A DNA stretch of 64,000 bases from Citrobacter portucalensis (GTDB taxonomy: Bacteria; Pseudomonadota; Gammaproteobacteria; Enterobacterales; Enterobacteriaceae). The notes under the pieces are model-generated. The model did not search any database. It was not told the origin of the DNA and saw only the letters and a list, made by a program, of their open reading frames with translations. A program made the translations under genes and the position numbers. This document shows positions 40,640 through 52,020 of the stretch, in pieces (position 1 is the first letter of the stretch; each line of letters starts with the position of its first letter). Where the stretch lies: the NCBI RefSeq assembly GCF_002042885.1, contig NZ_MVFY01000017.1:23491-87490 (forward strand), written 5' to 3'.

Positions 40640-41743
40640 TTATTTGGTTAAGTTTGGTTTACTGTCACGGTTTCTACGCAACTTGCGCTTCCAGCGTTTG
40701 ATAAATCTCGCTACCTTCCAGGCACGTTTAATACAATAGTCGTACAAGACAAATGCCAGTAAAAAGAGCACCAGCATCACCCATTCCGGAACGACCCGAG
40801 AATATTCAGCCAACACGCCGATAGAAGCCAGGATCGCAGCAGCCAGCGTAATCAGGACAAAAGCCTGTCGGGAGGTAAACCCGGCGCGCATAATTAAATG
40901 GTGAATATGTTGGCGGTCCGGGGAGAAAGGGCTCATACCTTTACGTAAACGACGATACATGATCGCCACCATATCCATTAACGGAATGGCAATAATCCAC
41001 AGTGCGGTGACCGGGCTAATAGGATGCGTTTTACCTTGAGTGGTCTCCAGCAGGATCCAGATGACCGTAAAGCCAATCAGCGTACTCCCCGCATCGCCCA
41101 TAAAGACCTTATAGCGACGTCCGAGAATACCCAGGTTCAGCATGATGTAAGGCAGAATGGCGGCGATCATGGCAAAACACCAGATAGCCAGGCTTGTCTG
41201 GCCGTCAAACCACAAGATAAGCCCCATTGCGGCGAATGATACGCTGGATAGCCCGCCTAACAGACCATCAATCCCATCCACCATGTTAAAGGCGTTAATT
41301 GCAGCCCAAACGGCGAAAAGGGTAAGGAAATAGCCAAAAGGACCGAGCACCATCTCCCAAGGGCCAAAAATGAACCCAAGGCTCAACAGATAGAGCTTAC
41401 CTACCGCCATCATAATGATGCCGATGATAGCCTGGATGGTCGCACGGATTTTTACACTGATATCAAAGCGGTCGTCCAGTGCACCGATAAACACCAGTAC
41501 ACCGGCACAAGCCAGGTAGAGAGTTGCATGCGGGATATAATAATCGGCGATGAGGAACGTAAAGCAAATGCCTGCGTAAACCGAAATCCCCCCAACCAAC
41601 GGAATCAGTCCCTGATGACGTTTGCGGAAGTTGGGTTTATCCACCAATCCTATCTTTTTCGCAACCTTGCGGGCAAAGAAAAGAAACAGCGTTGTGAATA
41701 AAAAAATACTGATGAGATCAGTACTTGCTGTCAGTAAATTCAC
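40640..41743 (-). CDS. wecA: Undecaprenyl-phosphate GlcNAc-1-phosphate transferase WecA (Rfe)
   Basis: Starting at GTG 41743 (MNLLTASTDLISIFLFTTL) gives 367 residues with about 11 membrane spans. Conserved acidic motifs are LDDRFDIS, NAFNMVDGIDGL and FMGDAGS, and the family HIHH motif is seen as RQHIHHLIM. It starts ECA and many O-antigens by making GlcNAc-PP-undecaprenol. It is the first gene of the operon. The GTG is supported by GAGAG upstream and by the E. coli start. Confidence 0.96.
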   Translation of the reverse strand: MNLLTASTDLISIFLFTTLFLFFARKVAKKIGLVDKPNFRKRHQGLIPLVGGISVYAGICFTFLIADYYIPHATLYLACAGVLVFIGALDDRFDISVKIRATIQAIIGIIMMAVGKLYLLSLGFIFGPWEMVLGPFGYFLTLFAVWAAINAFNMVDGIDGLLGGLSSVSFAAMGLILWFDGQTSLAIWCFAMIAAILPYIMLNLGILGRRYKVFMGDAGSTLIGFTVIWILLETTQGKTHPISPVTALWIIAIPLMDMVAIMYRRLRKGMSPFSPDRQHIHHLIMRAGFTSRQAFVLITLAAAILASIGVLAEYSRVVPEWVMLVLFLLAFVLYDYCIKRAWKVARFIKRWKRKLRRNRDSKPNLTK

Positions 41744-41938
41744 TATACATACTCTCAAAGAATATCAATATATGAAGTATAACCATCCAGGCGATTATTC
41801 AGAAGAGAAACCCGATTCCATATCAGGTGGTTCTGTATGATTATTAACCACAAAATACGAATTACAACCCTTCATCGCCAGGCGGTATGTCATACCGGAT
41901 TATTATTATTGTGTCGTTAAGATTACATCCACAAAAGC

Positions 41939-41966
41939 AAAACGCCACGTAAAAACGTGGCGTTTT
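41939..41966 (-). terminator. Intrinsic terminator of rho
   Basis: A perfect 12-bp stem (aaaacgccacgt at 41939-41950, acgtggcgtttt at 41955-41966) with a four-base loop follows the rho stop by 15 bases on the minus strand, with T-rich sequence in the stem base. It separates rho from the wec operon. The remaining bases up to 41743 should contain the wecA promoter, which I cannot pinpoint. Confidence 0.88.
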
Positions 41967-41981
41967 CAGATGATGCCCGAA

Positions 41982-43241
41982 TCAGGAACGCTTCATCATA
42001 TCGAAGAAGTCGTCGTTGGTCTTGGTCATCGCCAGTTTGTTAATGAGGAATTCCATTGCATCGATTTCACCCATCGGATGGATGATTTTGCGCAGGATCC
42101 ACATTTTCTGCAGCTCTTCCTGGGTGGTGAGCAGCTCTTCTTTACGGGTACCGGAACGGTTGTAGTCGATAGCCGGGAAGACGCGTTTTTCAGCAATCTT
42201 ACGAGAGAGATGCAGTTCCATGTTGCCGGTACCTTTAAACTCTTCGTAGATAACTTCATCCATTTTAGAGCCGGTATCAATCAGCGCAGTCGCGATGATG
42301 GTCAGGCTACCGCCCTCTTCCACGTTACGTGCAGCACCAAAGAAACGCTTCGGACGATGCAGGGCGTTGGCGTCCACACCACCGGTCAGTACTTTACCGG
42401 AAGCCGGAACCACGGTGTTATATGCACGTGCCAGACGGGTGATGGAGTCAAGCAGAATGATAACGTCTTTCTTGTGTTCAACCAGACGTTTCGCCTTCTC
42501 GATAACCATTTCCGCAACCTGTACGTGACGGGAGGCTGGTTCGTCAAAGGTAGAGGCAACCACTTCACCTTTCACCAGACGCTGCATCTCGGTAACTTCT
42601 TCCGGACGTTCGTCAATCAGAAGCACCATCAGCACGCAGTCAGGATGATTGTATGCAATGCTCTGCGCGATGTTCTGCAGCAGCATAGTTTTACCCGCTT
42701 TCGGCGGAGCAACAATCAGACCACGTTGGCCACGACCGATCGGCGATGCCAGATCCAGTACACGCGCCGTTAAGTCTTCAGTAGAACCGTTACCACGTTC
42801 CATACGCAGACGAGAGTTTGCGTGCAGCGGCGTCAAGTTCTCAAAGAGGATTTTGTTACGGGCGTTTTCTGGTTTGTCGTAGTTAACTTCGTTAACTTTC
42901 AACAGCGCAAAGTAGCGTTCACCTTCTTTCGGCGGGCGAATCTTACCAGAAATGGTATCACCAGTGCGGAGGTTGAAACGGCGGATTTGGCTGGGAGAAA
43001 CGTAGATGTCATCAGGACCGGCGAGGTAGGAGCTGTCTGCAGAGCGGAGGAAACCAAATCCATCCTGCAATATCTCCAGCACACCGTCACCAAAGATATC
43101 TTCGCCACTCTTTGCGTGCTGCTTCAGGATGGCAAAAATAATGTCCTGCTTGCGCATACGAGCCAAGTTTTCAAGGCCCATATTTTCGCCGAGAGTGATC
43201 AGCTCAGAAACCGGCGTATTCTTTAATTCGGTAAGATTCAT
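41982..43241 (-). CDS. rho: Transcription termination factor Rho
   Basis: Starting at ATG 43241 ([20 protein letters not shown]) gives 419 residues. The N-terminal RNA-binding cold-shock-like domain covers about 48-120. Walker A is [12 protein letters not shown] near 178-185 and Walker B is [15 protein letters not shown]. The protein is almost identical to the E. coli one I recall. It is a hexameric RNA helicase that releases untranslated transcripts. Frame-open codons upstream are non-homologous. Confidence 0.98.
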   Translation of the reverse strand: MNLTELKNTPVSELITLGENMGLENLARMRKQDIIFAILKQHAKSGEDIFGDGVLEILQDGFGFLRSADSSYLAGPDDIYVSPSQIRRFNLRTGDTISGKIRPPKEGERYFALLKVNEVNYDKPENARNKILFENLTPLHANSRLRMERGNGSTEDLTARVLDLASPIGRGQRGLIVAPPKAGKTMLLQNIAQSIAYNHPDCVLMVLLIDERPEEVTEMQRLVKGEVVASTFDEPASRHVQVAEMVIEKAKRLVEHKKDVIILLDSITRLARAYNTVVPASGKVLTGGVDANALHRPKRFFGAARNVEEGGSLTIIATALIDTGSKMDEVIYEEFKGTGNMELHLSRKIAEKRVFPAIDYNRSGTRKEELLTTQEELQKMWILRKIIHPMGEIDAMEFLINKLAMTKTNDDFFDMMKRS

Positions 43242-43500
43242 AATGGTGTGAGTTCTTAAACTTGGGGTAAATCTCGAACTTAATGTTGTGAATGGTATGG
43301 CAGGGTCATCCATGCCTGTTTACGGCCATCAACTCATGTCTGTTCGCTGTCTGGTCACAGGAAAGTACGCAGAACTGAAACGACAAGACGGATTGAGTGA
43401 CAAGCCAGGAATCTGTCCACTCCTCGCGCGAGAAACAACGGGAAGTATTGGATATAACTAGATTCAAACTTAATAAGGTATGTTTAATACGAAGTCAACA
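43242..43500 (-). promoter_or_regulatory. rho promoter and attenuator leader; rhoL-like frame without a start
   Basis: TTGACT (43498-43493), a 17-base spacer and TATTAA (43475-43470) on the minus strand match the known rho promoter. The leader is about 230 bases long; in E. coli Rho attenuates its own leader. A frame homologous to E. coli rhoL runs 43427-43329 (SLNPSCRFSSAYFPVTRQR recognisable), but the position of the E. coli ATG is GCG here, so I do not call it as a gene. The remaining bases to trxA (43501-43578) hold nothing else I can support. Confidence 0.65.
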
Positions 43501-43578
43501 CTAACTTAGCACGACTCAAGTCGGGCGTCCAGTCATCCGAATCATTTCGAAGTAGGGTCGCCCGATCATGAGACTTCC

Positions 43579-43908
43579 TTACGCTAAATTAGCGTCGAGG
43601 AATTCTTTCAACTGACCTTTGGACAGCGCGCCGACTTTCGTCGCCGCAACTTCGCCGTTTTTAAACAGCAGCAGGGTCGGGATGCCACGGATACCATACT
43701 TCGGCGCGGTGCCTGGGTTTTGGTCAATGTTCAGTTTAGCAACCGTCAGTTTGCCCTGATATTCGTCAGCGATTTCATCCAGAATCGGAGCGATCATTTT
43801 GCACGGACCGCACCACTCTGCCCAGAAATCAACGAGGATTGCTCCGTCCGCTTTGAGTACATCCGTGTCAAAACTGTCGTCAGTCAGGTGAATAATTTTA
43901 TCGCTCAT
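43579..43908 (-). CDS. trxA: Thioredoxin 1 TrxA
   Basis: Starting at ATG 43908 ([20 protein letters not shown]) gives 109 residues. The redox motif WCGPC has C33 and C36, and the cis-proline is in [11 protein letters not shown]. It is the general cytoplasmic disulfide reductase and electron donor to ribonucleotide reductase. The sequence appears identical or nearly so to E. coli. Upstream ATGs are out of family length. It is divergent from rhlB. Confidence 0.98.
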
Positions 43909-44051
43909 AATAACTCCACAGGAATAAGCCTGGTGCATTGGTGTAGCATTAATCAACGACGTGTTGATGTAGCATTAACCAACTAAAGGTTGACTTTATT
44001 TCACCGGATACGCTTTCGTAAAGCAATAGTAAGCTGATATTCTACCACACT

Positions 44052-45320
44052 ATGAGCAAAACACATTTAACAGAACAGAAGTTTTCCGACTTCGCCCTGC
44101 ACCCAAAGGTGATAGAAGCCCTTGAAAATAAAGGCTTTCATAACTGTACGCCCATTCAGGCCCTCGCGCTGCCGCTAACGCTGGCTGGTCGTGATGTTGC
44201 CGGGCAGGCGCAAACCGGTACCGGAAAAACGATGGCGTTCCTGACGTCAACGTTTCATTATCTTCTCTCTCATCCCGCGATTGCCGATCGCAAGGTGAAC
44301 CAACCGCGTGCGTTAATTATGGCGCCAACGCGTGAGTTAGCCGTGCAGATCCACGCCGATGCCGAGCCGCTGGCACAGACTACTGGTCTGAAATTAGGCC
44401 TGGCGTATGGCGGCGACGGTTACGATAAACAGCTGAAAGTGCTGGAAAGCGGCGTCGATATTCTTATCGGCACGACCGGTCGTCTCATCGACTATGCAAA
44501 ACAGAACCACATTAATCTGGGCGCGATTCAGGTCGTGGTGCTGGATGAAGCCGATCGTATGTACGATCTGGGCTTTATTAAAGATATCCGTTGGCTGTTC
44601 CGTCGTATGCCGCCAACCACCCAACGTCTGAACATGCTGTTTTCTGCAACCCTCTCATACCGCGTTCGCGAACTGGCGTTCGAACAGATGAATAACGCGG
44701 AGTACGTTGAAGTCGAACCGGAACAGAAAACTGGCCACCGCATTAAAGAAGAGCTCTTCTACCCTTCCAACGAAGAGAAAATGCGTTTGCTGCAAACGCT
44801 GATTGAAGAAGAGTGGCCAGATCGCGCCATTGTTTTTGCTAACACCAAGCATCGTTGTGAAGATATCTGGGGCAGCCTTGCTGCGGACGGTCATCGCGTC
44901 GGTCTGCTGACCGGTGACGTAGCACAGAAAAAACGTCTGCGTATTCTTGATGAGTTCACCCGTGGCGATCTCGACATTCTCGTTGCGACGGATGTCGCTG
45001 CGCGTGGCCTGCATATCCCAGCAGTAACGCACGTATTTAACTATGACCTGCCGGATGACTGTGAAGATTACGTTCACCGAATCGGTCGTACCGGACGTGC
45101 TGGCGCAAGCGGTCACTCTATCAGCCTGGCTTGTGAAGAGTACGCGCTGAATTTACCCGCAATCGAGACCTATATCGGCCACTCGATTCCGGTCAGCAAA
45201 TATAACCCGGATGCGCTGATGACCGATCTGCCGAAGCCGCTGCGCTTAACGCGCCCGCGTACAGGCAATGGCCCACGCCGTACCGGTGGTGCTCCGCGTA
45301 ATCGTCGTCGTTCAGGTTAA
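44052..45320 (+). CDS. rhlB: ATP-dependent RNA helicase RhlB
   Basis: 422 residues. The Q motif is [11 protein letters not shown], Walker A AQTGTGKT ends near residue 60, the DEAD box is [14 protein letters not shown] near 165, SAT is in [10 protein letters not shown], and motif VI is [10 protein letters not shown]. The basic RG-rich tail ([19 protein letters not shown]) contacts RNA. It is the helicase of the RNA degradosome, bound by RNase E. gppA follows after a repeat element. Confidence 0.97.
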   Translation: MSKTHLTEQKFSDFALHPKVIEALENKGFHNCTPIQALALPLTLAGRDVAGQAQTGTGKTMAFLTSTFHYLLSHPAIADRKVNQPRALIMAPTRELAVQIHADAEPLAQTTGLKLGLAYGGDGYDKQLKVLESGVDILIGTTGRLIDYAKQNHINLGAIQVVVLDEADRMYDLGFIKDIRWLFRRMPPTTQRLNMLFSATLSYRVRELAFEQMNNAEYVEVEPEQKTGHRIKEELFYPSNEEKMRLLQTLIEEEWPDRAIVFANTKHRCEDIWGSLAADGHRVGLLTGDVAQKKRLRILDEFTRGDLDILVATDVAARGLHIPAVTHVFNYDLPDDCEDYVHRIGRTGRAGASGHSISLACEEYALNLPAIETYIGHSIPVSKYNPDALMTDLPKPLRLTRPRTGNGPRRTGGAPRNRRRSG

Positions 45321-45359
45321 GAAAAGTTATGCCATACACAAAATCATTCAGCCTGTATC

Positions 45360-45432
45360 AAGGCGGCAAGAAAACGAATCCCGATGAGCTTATTTTAGTA
45401 AATGATTCGGGTGAGAGAACGCAGCCAACACA
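45360..45432 (+). repeat. Dispersed palindromic intergenic repeat, copy 2
   Basis: 73 bp from aaggcggcaag to gccaacaca, in the rhlB-gppA gap. It aligns gap-free to 913-985. In the central palindrome the fourth arm pair is G-C here (cccga/tcggg) and C-G in copy 1 (cccca/tgggg), so both arms changed together. Its tail reaches close to the gppA ribosome site. Confidence 0.7.
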
Positions 45433-45456
45433 GATACAGGTTGAAGGATGAAGTGT

Positions 45457-46938
45457 ATGAATTCTACTTCGCTGTATGCAGCAATCGATCTCGGTTCGAA
45501 TAGTTTTCATATGCTGGTTGTACGCGAGGTGGCAGGAAGCATCCAGACGCTCACGCGTATCAAACGCAAAGTGCGTCTGGCCGCTGGACTCAACGGTGAC
45601 AACGAGCTCTCTGTTGAAGCGATGGAGCGCGGCTGGCAATGTTTGCGCCTGTTTGCTGAACGTCTGCAGGATATTCCGCATCCACAAATCCGGGTGGTCG
45701 CCACGGCAACATTACGCATCGCCGTAAATGCCGATGTGTTTATTGCCAAAGCGCAAGAGATCCTTGGCTGCCCTGTCCAGGTGATTAGCGGTGAAGAAGA
45801 AGCGCGACTGATTTATCAAGGTGTGGCCCACACAACCGGCGGTGCCGATCAGCGTCTGGTTGTGGATATTGGTGGCGCCAGCACTGAATTAGTCACCGGA
45901 TCCGGCGCACAAACCACCTCTCTGTTCAGCCTGTCGATGGGCTGCGTCACCTGGCTCGAACGCTATTTTACCGATCGTAATCTGGCACAGGAAAACTTTG
46001 ACGAGGCAGAGAAGGCCGCACGTGAAGTTCTGCGCCCGGTCGCCGACAAACTGCGTTTTCATGGCTGGAAAGTTTGCGTTGGTGCCTCTGGTACCGTCCA
46101 GGCGTTGCAGGAAATCATGATGGCGCAGGGTATGGATGAGCGTATTACGTTGGCCAAACTGCAGCAGCTTAAGCAGCGCGCCATTCACTGCGGTCGTCTG
46201 GAAGAGCTGGAAATCGAAGGGTTAACGCTGGAACGTGCGCTGGTTTTCCCCAGCGGGCTGGCCATTCTGATTGCTATTTTCACCGAACTGAACATTCAAT
46301 GCATGACCCTGGCCGGCGGCGCATTACGTGAAGGTCTGGTCTACGGTATGCTGCACCTGGCGGTGGATCAGGATATTCGTAGCCGCACATTACGCAATAT
46401 CCAGCGTCGCTTTATGGTCGATACAGAGCAAGCACATCGTGTTGCTAATTTAGCGACTAAATTTCTCGATCAGGTAGAAAAAAAGTGGCATCTTGAACCG
46501 ATTAGCCGCGAACTACTGATTAGTGCCTGTCAGCTGCATGAAATTGGCCTGAGCGTTGATTTTAAACAGGCACCACAGCATGCCGCTTATCTGGTGCGCA
46601 ATCTCGATCTCCCGGGTTTTACCCCTGCGCAAAAGAAACTGCTAGCAACGCTGTTACTCAATCAGACTAATCCCGTCGATCTCTCTTCGCTCCACCAGCA
46701 AAACGCAGTGCCACCGCGCATCGCGGAGCATCTTTGCCGTTTGCTACGTTTGGCGATCATCTTCGCCAGCCGTCGCCGTGACGATCTTGTGCCGGAAATT
46801 CAAATGGATGCAAGAAACGAGCACCTGACGGTCACGCTACCAGAAGGCTGGCTGGAACATCATCCGCTGGGTAAAGAGTTAATCGATCAGGAAAGTCAGT
46901 GGCAAAGCTATGTCCACTGGCCGCTGGACGTTCATTAG
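45457..46938 (+). CDS. gppA: Guanosine-5'-triphosphate,3'-diphosphate pyrophosphatase GppA
   Basis: 493 residues of the Ppx/GppA family. The actin-like ATPase motif [14 protein letters not shown] is at the N-terminus and phosphate-2 is [16 protein letters not shown]-terminal HD-type helical domain starts near residue 310. It hydrolyses pppGpp to ppGpp and exopolyphosphate. An ATG nine bases upstream overlaps the AAGGA site itself, so the ATG at 45457 with eight-base spacing is preferred. Confidence 0.94.
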   Translation: MNSTSLYAAIDLGSNSFHMLVVREVAGSIQTLTRIKRKVRLAAGLNGDNELSVEAMERGWQCLRLFAERLQDIPHPQIRVVATATLRIAVNADVFIAKAQEILGCPVQVISGEEEARLIYQGVAHTTGGADQRLVVDIGGASTELVTGSGAQTTSLFSLSMGCVTWLERYFTDRNLAQENFDEAEKAAREVLRPVADKLRFHGWKVCVGASGTVQALQEIMMAQGMDERITLAKLQQLKQRAIHCGRLEELEIEGLTLERALVFPSGLAILIAIFTELNIQCMTLAGGALREGLVYGMLHLAVDQDIRSRTLRNIQRRFMVDTEQAHRVANLATKFLDQVEKKWHLEPISRELLISACQLHEIGLSVDFKQAPQHAAYLVRNLDLPGFTPAQKKLLATLLLNQTNPVDLSSLHQQNAVPPRIAEHLCRLLRLAIIFASRRRDDLVPEIQMDARNEHLTVTLPEGWLEHHPLGKELIDQESQWQSYVHWPLDVH

Positions 46939-46946
46939 ATGTTGGT

Positions 46947-46982
46947 TGCCGGATAGCGCGCGTTTACACGTATCCGGCCTAC
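46947..46982. repeat. REP unit between gppA and rep
   Basis: tgccggatagcgcgcgttta followed by cacgtatccggcctac forms one REP-like palindrome between two converging genes. Confidence 0.82.
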
Positions 46983-46989
46983 AAAATAC

Positions 46990-49011
46990 CTACTTCGCTT
47001 TGGCTTTCGCCATCATTGCCCGAATATTAGCAATGCTGGCCTGCCCTTTTTGCATCCGCTCCTCAGCGCTCACCACTTTACGCTCTTGTTCCCAGATAAC
47101 GTCATCCTGTGGCAGCTCCAGCAGGAAACGACTCGGTTCCGGACGCACCAGCTCACCATACTGACGACGCTCTTTGCACAGAGTGAAGATGAGTTCTTTC
47201 TGTGCACGCGTAATCCCTACGTAAGCCAGACGACGTTCTTCGTCGATATTGTCTTCATCGATACTGCTCTGGTGCGGCAAAAATCCTTCTTCCATTCCCA
47301 CCATAAACACGTAAGGGAACTCCAGCCCTTTTGAGGCATGCAGCGTCATCAACTGCACCTGATCCAGCTCTTCTTCACTCTCTCCACGCTCCATCATGTC
47401 GCGTAGGGTAAAGCGGGTAACGACCTGGGTCAGGGTCATCGGCTCTTCCAGCTCACTGCCTTCCAGCATCTCCGTCATCCAGCTGAACAACGTATTGACG
47501 TTTTTCATACGCATTTCAGCCGCTTTCGGGCTCGGCGAGGTTTCATACAGCCAGGATTCGTAATCAATACCGTGAATCAGATCGCGTACAGCGGCAACCG
47601 GTTCGCGCTCCGCCAGGCGCTGAATTTCACCCAGCCAGTGCGTAAAGCGGGTCAGAGAATCATACCCGCGCCCGGTCAGTGTCTGGCTAAGCCCCATATC
47701 AAAGCTGGCGGTAAACAGGCTTTTATTACGCGTCATCGCCCATTCACCCAACTTTTGCAGCGTGGCCGGACCGATTTCACGCTTTGGCGTGTTTACGATG
47801 CGCAAAAATGCGCTGTCGTCATCCGGGTTGCTCAGCACACGCAGGTAGGCCAGCAAATCTTTAATCTCCGGACGCGAGAAGAACGATGTTCCGCCGGAAA
47901 TTTTGTACGGGATACGGTTCTGCATCAGAAACTTTTCGAACACGCGCGACTGATGATTACCGCGATAAAGGATGGCGTAGTCTTTATATTGCGTCTTGTT
48001 CACAAAATGATGGGCAATTAATTCCCCGGTCACACGTTCGGCTTCATGCTCTTCATTATTTGCGCTCAGCACCTTCAGCTCAGCGCCGTAGCCCAGCTCA
48101 GAAAAGAGCCGCTTTTCAAAGACGTGTGGATTGTTCGCAATGAGGATGTTCGCCGCTTTCAGGATGCGACCTGATGAACGGTAGTTTTGCTCCAGCTTCA
48201 CCACCTGCAAAGCCGGAAAATCTTTGCTCAACAGAACCAGGTTCTGCGGACGGGCGCCGCGCCAGGAGTAGATCGACTGATCGTCATCGCCCACGACGGT
48301 AAAGCGCGCACGTTTCCCCACCAGCAACTTCACCAGCTCGTACTGGCTGGTGTTGGTATCCTGATATTCATCCACCAGCAGGTAGCGGATTCTGTTTTGC
48401 CAGCGCTCACGTACTTCTTCATTGCGCTGTAGCAGCAGCGTGGGAAGCAGGATCAGATCGTCAAAATCGAGGACGTTACACGCCTTCATATGCGCGTCAT
48501 ACAGACCATAGCAGTGGGCAAAAATACGATCGCGCTCGCCCTTTGCGCTGGCTGCCGCCTGCGCCGGAGTCATCAGATCGTTTTTCCAGTTGGAGATCGT
48601 CGAGATCAGCTGCTGGAGAATAAGCTTATCGTCTTCGATTAGCCCTTCGGTCAGTTCCTTAAGCAAGGCCACCTGGTCAGTATCGTCAAACAACGAGAAG
48701 TTAGACTTCATCCCCAGCGCCGCGTATTCACGCTTAATGATATCCAGTCCCAGGGTGTGGAAGGTGGAGATCATCAACCCACGCGCCTCTTTACGACCCA
48801 GCGTTTGCGCCACGCGCTCTTTCATCTCGCGCGCAGCCTTATTGGTAAAGGTCACTGCCGCAATATGTCGTGCCTGATAGCCACATTCACGGATCAGATG
48901 GGCTATTTTGTTGGTGATAACACGCGTCTTGCCGGAACCCGCTCCCGCCAGCACCAGGCAAGGTCCGGTGACGAATTCGACGGCTTGTTGTTGTCCGGGG
49001 TTCAAACGCAT
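46990..49011 (-). CDS. rep: ATP-dependent DNA helicase Rep
   Basis: 673 residues, the E. coli length. Walker [11 protein letters not shown] has lysine 29, motif II is [15 protein letters not shown], and [16 protein letters not shown] and [12 protein letters not shown] are motifs V-VI. Rep is a 3'-5' superfamily-1A helicase that works with DnaB at the fork and removes proteins from DNA. It is a paralogue of UvrD, also in this window, but lacks the Tudor-like tail. It is divergent from ppiC. Confidence 0.97.
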   Translation of the reverse strand: MRLNPGQQQAVEFVTGPCLVLAGAGSGKTRVITNKIAHLIRECGYQARHIAAVTFTNKAAREMKERVAQTLGRKEARGLMISTFHTLGLDIIKREYAALGMKSNFSLFDDTDQVALLKELTEGLIEDDKLILQQLISTISNWKNDLMTPAQAAASAKGERDRIFAHCYGLYDAHMKACNVLDFDDLILLPTLLLQRNEEVRERWQNRIRYLLVDEYQDTNTSQYELVKLLVGKRARFTVVGDDDQSIYSWRGARPQNLVLLSKDFPALQVVKLEQNYRSSGRILKAANILIANNPHVFEKRLFSELGYGAELKVLSANNEEHEAERVTGELIAHHFVNKTQYKDYAILYRGNHQSRVFEKFLMQNRIPYKISGGTSFFSRPEIKDLLAYLRVLSNPDDDSAFLRIVNTPKREIGPATLQKLGEWAMTRNKSLFTASFDMGLSQTLTGRGYDSLTRFTHWLGEIQRLAEREPVAAVRDLIHGIDYESWLYETSPSPKAAEMRMKNVNTLFSWMTEMLEGSELEEPMTLTQVVTRFTLRDMMERGESEEELDQVQLMTLHASKGLEFPYVFMVGMEEGFLPHQSSIDEDNIDEERRLAYVGITRAQKELIFTLCKERRQYGELVRPEPSRFLLELPQDDVIWEQERKVVSAEERMQKGQASIANIRAMMAKAKAK

Positions 49012-49047
49012 AAAGGGTCACTCATGAAAGTCGGGAGGGGAGAATAA

Positions 49048-49377
<330 letters not shown>

Positions 49378-49380
49378 TAG

Positions 49381-49412
49381 AAAGCCCGGTGTTTAAACAC
49401 CGGGCTTTTTTT
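49381..49412 (+). terminator. Intrinsic terminator of ppiC
   Basis: A perfectly palindromic 28-base stretch (arms aaagcccggtg / caccgggcttt) at 49381-49408 is followed by more T residues. It starts three bases after the ppiC stop and may also serve ilvC from the other side. Confidence 0.92.
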
Positions 49413-49442
49413 GCCGGATAGCGCTTCGCTTATCCGGCCTAC
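49412..49442. repeat. REP unit between ppiC and ilvC
   Basis: tgccggatagcgcttcgctt followed by atccggcctac, directly after the ppiC terminator. Confidence 0.88.
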
Positions 49443-49477
49443 GAAGCGCTGTTGATATGCCATTCCTCTATGAGGAA

Positions 49478-50953
49478 TTATCCTGCGACCGCAATGCGCT
49501 TCATATCGGTCATGTAGCCACGCAGTTTCTGGCCCACTTTCTCGATAGCATGGCCGCGAATCGCATCGTTCACGTCACGCAGCTGCGCGTTGTCTACCGC
49601 GCCTTCAGCAATCGCTTTGCCCAGGTCGCCGGTCTGCAGGGTGGTCATGAACTCTTTCAGCAGCGGTACGCAAGCGTAAGAGAACAGGTAGTTGCCGTAT
49701 TCTGCGGTATCAGAGATAACCACGTTCATTTCGTACAGACGCTTACGGGCAATGGTGTTGGCGATCAGCGGCAGTTCGTGCAGTGATTCGTAGTAAGCGG
49801 ATTCTTCGATGATGCCGGAATCCACCATGGTTTCGAACGCCAGCTCAACGCCCGCTTTCACCATCGCAATCATCAGAACGCCTTTATCAAAGTATTCCTG
49901 CTCGCCGATTTTACCGTCGAACTGGGCAGCGGTTTCGAACGCGGTTTTGCCGGTCTCTTCGCGCCAGGTCAGCAGTTTCTTATCGTCGTTAGCCCAGTCA
50001 GCCATCATGCCGGAAGAGAATTCACCGGAGATGATGTCATCCATGTGTTTCTGGAACAGCGGCGCCATGATCTCTTTCAGCTGTTCGGACAGCGCGTAAG
50101 CACGCAGTTTCGCCGGGTTAGACAGACGGTCCATCATCAGAGTGATGCCGCCCTGCTTCAGCGCTTCGGTGATGGTTTCCCAGCCGAACTGAATCAGTTT
50201 TTCAGCATATGCCGGGTCAGTACCCTCTTCCACCAGCTTATCGAAGCACAGCAGAGAACCGGCCTGCAGCATACCGCACAGGATAGTCTGCTCACCCATC
50301 AGATCAGATTTCACTTCCGCAACGAAGGAGGACTCCAGCACACCCGCACGGTGACCGCCAGTAGCCGCAGCCCAGGCTTTAGCAATCGCCATGCCTTCGC
50401 CTTTCGGATCATTTTCCGGGTGAACGGCGATCAGCGTAGGTACGCCGAAACCACGTTTGTACTCTTCACGAACTTCAGTACCCGGGCATTTCGGTGCCAC
50501 CATCACAACGGTGATGTCTTTACGGATCTGCTCGCCCACTTCCACGATATTGAAGCCGTGGGAGTAGCCCAGCGCCGCGCCGTCTTTCATCAGCGGCTGT
50601 ACAGAACGCACAACGTCGGAGTGCTGCTTGTCCGGCGTCAGGTTAACCACCAGATCAGCCTGCGGGATCAGCTCTTCGTAGGTACCCACTTTGAAGCCGT
50701 TTTCGGTCGCTTTACGCCAGGAAGCACGCTTCTCAGCAATGGCTTCTTTACGCAGTGCGTAGGAGATATCCAGACCGGAGTCACGCATGTTCAGGCCCTG
50801 GTTCAGACCCTGGGCGCCACAGCCGACGATGACCACTTTTTTACCCTGAAGGTAGCTCGCACCATCGGCGAATTCGTCGCGACCCATAAAGCGACATTTA
50901 CCCAGCTGTGCCAGCTGCTGGCGCAGGTTCAGTGTATTAAAGTAGTTAGCCAT
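49478..50953 (-). CDS. ilvC: Ketol-acid reductoisomerase IlvC (class II)
   Basis: 491 residues, the long class II form with a duplicated helical domain. The NADPH loop [17 protein letters not shown] is near 45, and acidic metal ligands are likely in [13 protein letters not shown]. It converts acetolactate and acetohydroxybutyrate to the dihydroxy acids of valine and isoleucine synthesis. It is divergent from ilvY, whose product activates it with acetolactate as inducer. Confidence 0.97.
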   Translation of the reverse strand: MANYFNTLNLRQQLAQLGKCRFMGRDEFADGASYLQGKKVVIVGCGAQGLNQGLNMRDSGLDISYALRKEAIAEKRASWRKATENGFKVGTYEELIPQADLVVNLTPDKQHSDVVRSVQPLMKDGAALGYSHGFNIVEVGEQIRKDITVVMVAPKCPGTEVREEYKRGFGVPTLIAVHPENDPKGEGMAIAKAWAAATGGHRAGVLESSFVAEVKSDLMGEQTILCGMLQAGSLLCFDKLVEEGTDPAYAEKLIQFGWETITEALKQGGITLMMDRLSNPAKLRAYALSEQLKEIMAPLFQKHMDDIISGEFSSGMMADWANDDKKLLTWREETGKTAFETAAQFDGKIGEQEYFDKGVLMIAMVKAGVELAFETMVDSGIIEESAYYESLHELPLIANTIARKRLYEMNVVISDTAEYGNYLFSYACVPLLKEFMTTLQTGDLGKAIAEGAVDNAQLRDVNDAIRGHAIEKVGQKLRGYMTDMKRIAVAG

Positions 50954-51117
50954 GATGGTGTACTCCGTGATGTTGTGTTGTGGTGCTTATTATTCGGTTC
51001 GCAGATTTGTATTTGCGAGATTGAATCCACATTACAACAGGAAATTTATTGCGGAAATTGATATATTCACAACGTCACATTGCAATTTATGCAACGTAGA
51101 AAATCGGAGGCTCGTCT
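50954..51117. promoter_or_regulatory. ilvC-ilvY divergent control region with IlvY operator
   Basis: TTGCAATTTATGCAA at 51080-51094 is a 15-bp inverted repeat of the LysR T-N11-A type and corresponds to the IlvY operator near the ilvY promoter. A weaker related half-site (ttgcggaaattgata) lies at about 51048-51062, between it and ilvC. Known regulation: IlvY binds both sites and represses itself. Confidence 0.7.
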
Positions 51118-52020
51118 GTGGATTTACGCGATCTGAAAATGTTCCTGCATTTGGCTGAAAGTCGTCACTTTGGCCGCAGCGCGCGGGCAATGCACGTCAG
51201 CCCATCCACGCTTTCCCGGCAGATTCAGCGCCTCGAAGAAGACCTCGGCCAGCCGCTGTTTGTGCGCGATAACCGCACGGTTATACTGACCGAAGCAGGT
51301 GAAGAGCTGCGCGTATTTGCCCAACAGACGCTGTTGCAGTACCAGCAGTTACGCCACACCCTAGATCAACAAGGGCCGTCGCTGTCGGGCGAACTGCATA
51401 TCTTCTGTTCGGTAACTGCCGCCTACAGCCATCTGCCGCCAATCCTTGACCGTTTCCGCGCCGAGCATCCGTCAGTGGAAATTAAGCTCACCACCGGCGA
51501 CGCCGCCGATGCGATGGATAAAGTGGTCACTGGTGAAGCCGATCTGGCAATTGCCGGTAAGCCCGAAACGCTGCCTGGCGCGGTGGCGTTCTCGATGCTG
51601 GAGAATCTGACGGTTGTGTTGATCGCTCCGGCGCTGCCCTGCCCGGTGCGAAATCAGGTATCGGTCGATAAGCCGGACTGGTCAACGGTGCCGTTTATCA
51701 TGGCCGATCAGGGTCCGGTACGCCGCCGTATCGAGCTGTGGTTCCGCCGTCACAAAATCAGCAACCCATCAATTTACGCAACGGTGGGTGGCCATGAAGC
51801 GATGGTCTCAATGGTGGCGCTGGGCTGCGGCGTAGCTCTGCTGCCGGAAGTGGTGCTAGAAAACAGCCCGGAGCCGGTGCGTAATCGCGTGATGATTTTA
51901 GAGCGCAGTGATGAAAAAACACCGTTCGAGCTTGGCGTCTGCGCGCCGAAAAAGCGGCTGCATGAACCGCTGATCGACGCGTTTTGGAAGATTGTTCTGG
52001 AACGTAAATCCGCAGAGTAG
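51118..52020 (+). CDS. ilvY: LysR-type regulator IlvY
   Basis: 300 residues. The start is GTG with GGAGG eight bases before it. The N-terminal helix-turn-helix (FGRSARAMHVSPSTLSRQI) is near residues 18-36. The effector-binding domain covers about 90-290. It activates ilvC when substrate acetolactate or acetohydroxybutyrate is present. fabV lies downstream on the same strand, unlike in E. coli. Confidence 0.95.
   Translation: MDLRDLKMFLHLAESRHFGRSARAMHVSPSTLSRQIQRLEEDLGQPLFVRDNRTVILTEAGEELRVFAQQTLLQYQQLRHTLDQQGPSLSGELHIFCSVTAAYSHLPPILDRFRAEHPSVEIKLTTGDAADAMDKVVTGEADLAIAGKPETLPGAVAFSMLENLTVVLIAPALPCPVRNQVSVDKPDWSTVPFIMADQGPVRRRIELWFRRHKISNPSIYATVGGHEAMVSMVALGCGVALLPEVVLENSPEPVRNRVMILERSDEKTPFELGVCAPKKRLHEPLIDAFWKIVLERKSAE

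Noticed and set aside
41970..42773. 267-residue open frame on the plus strand opposite rho
   Set aside because: It is antisense to rho, one of the most conserved genes in the window, and starts inside its terminator region.
43329..43427. rhoL as an annotated coding gene
   Set aside because: The frame is conserved but has no ATG, GTG or TTG at the expected place, so I describe it only as part of the rho leader.
50045..51061. 338-residue open frame on the plus strand opposite ilvC
   Set aside because: It is the complement of a highly codon-biased gene, with repeated low-complexity composition (F, H, R, Q) typical of antisense shadows.
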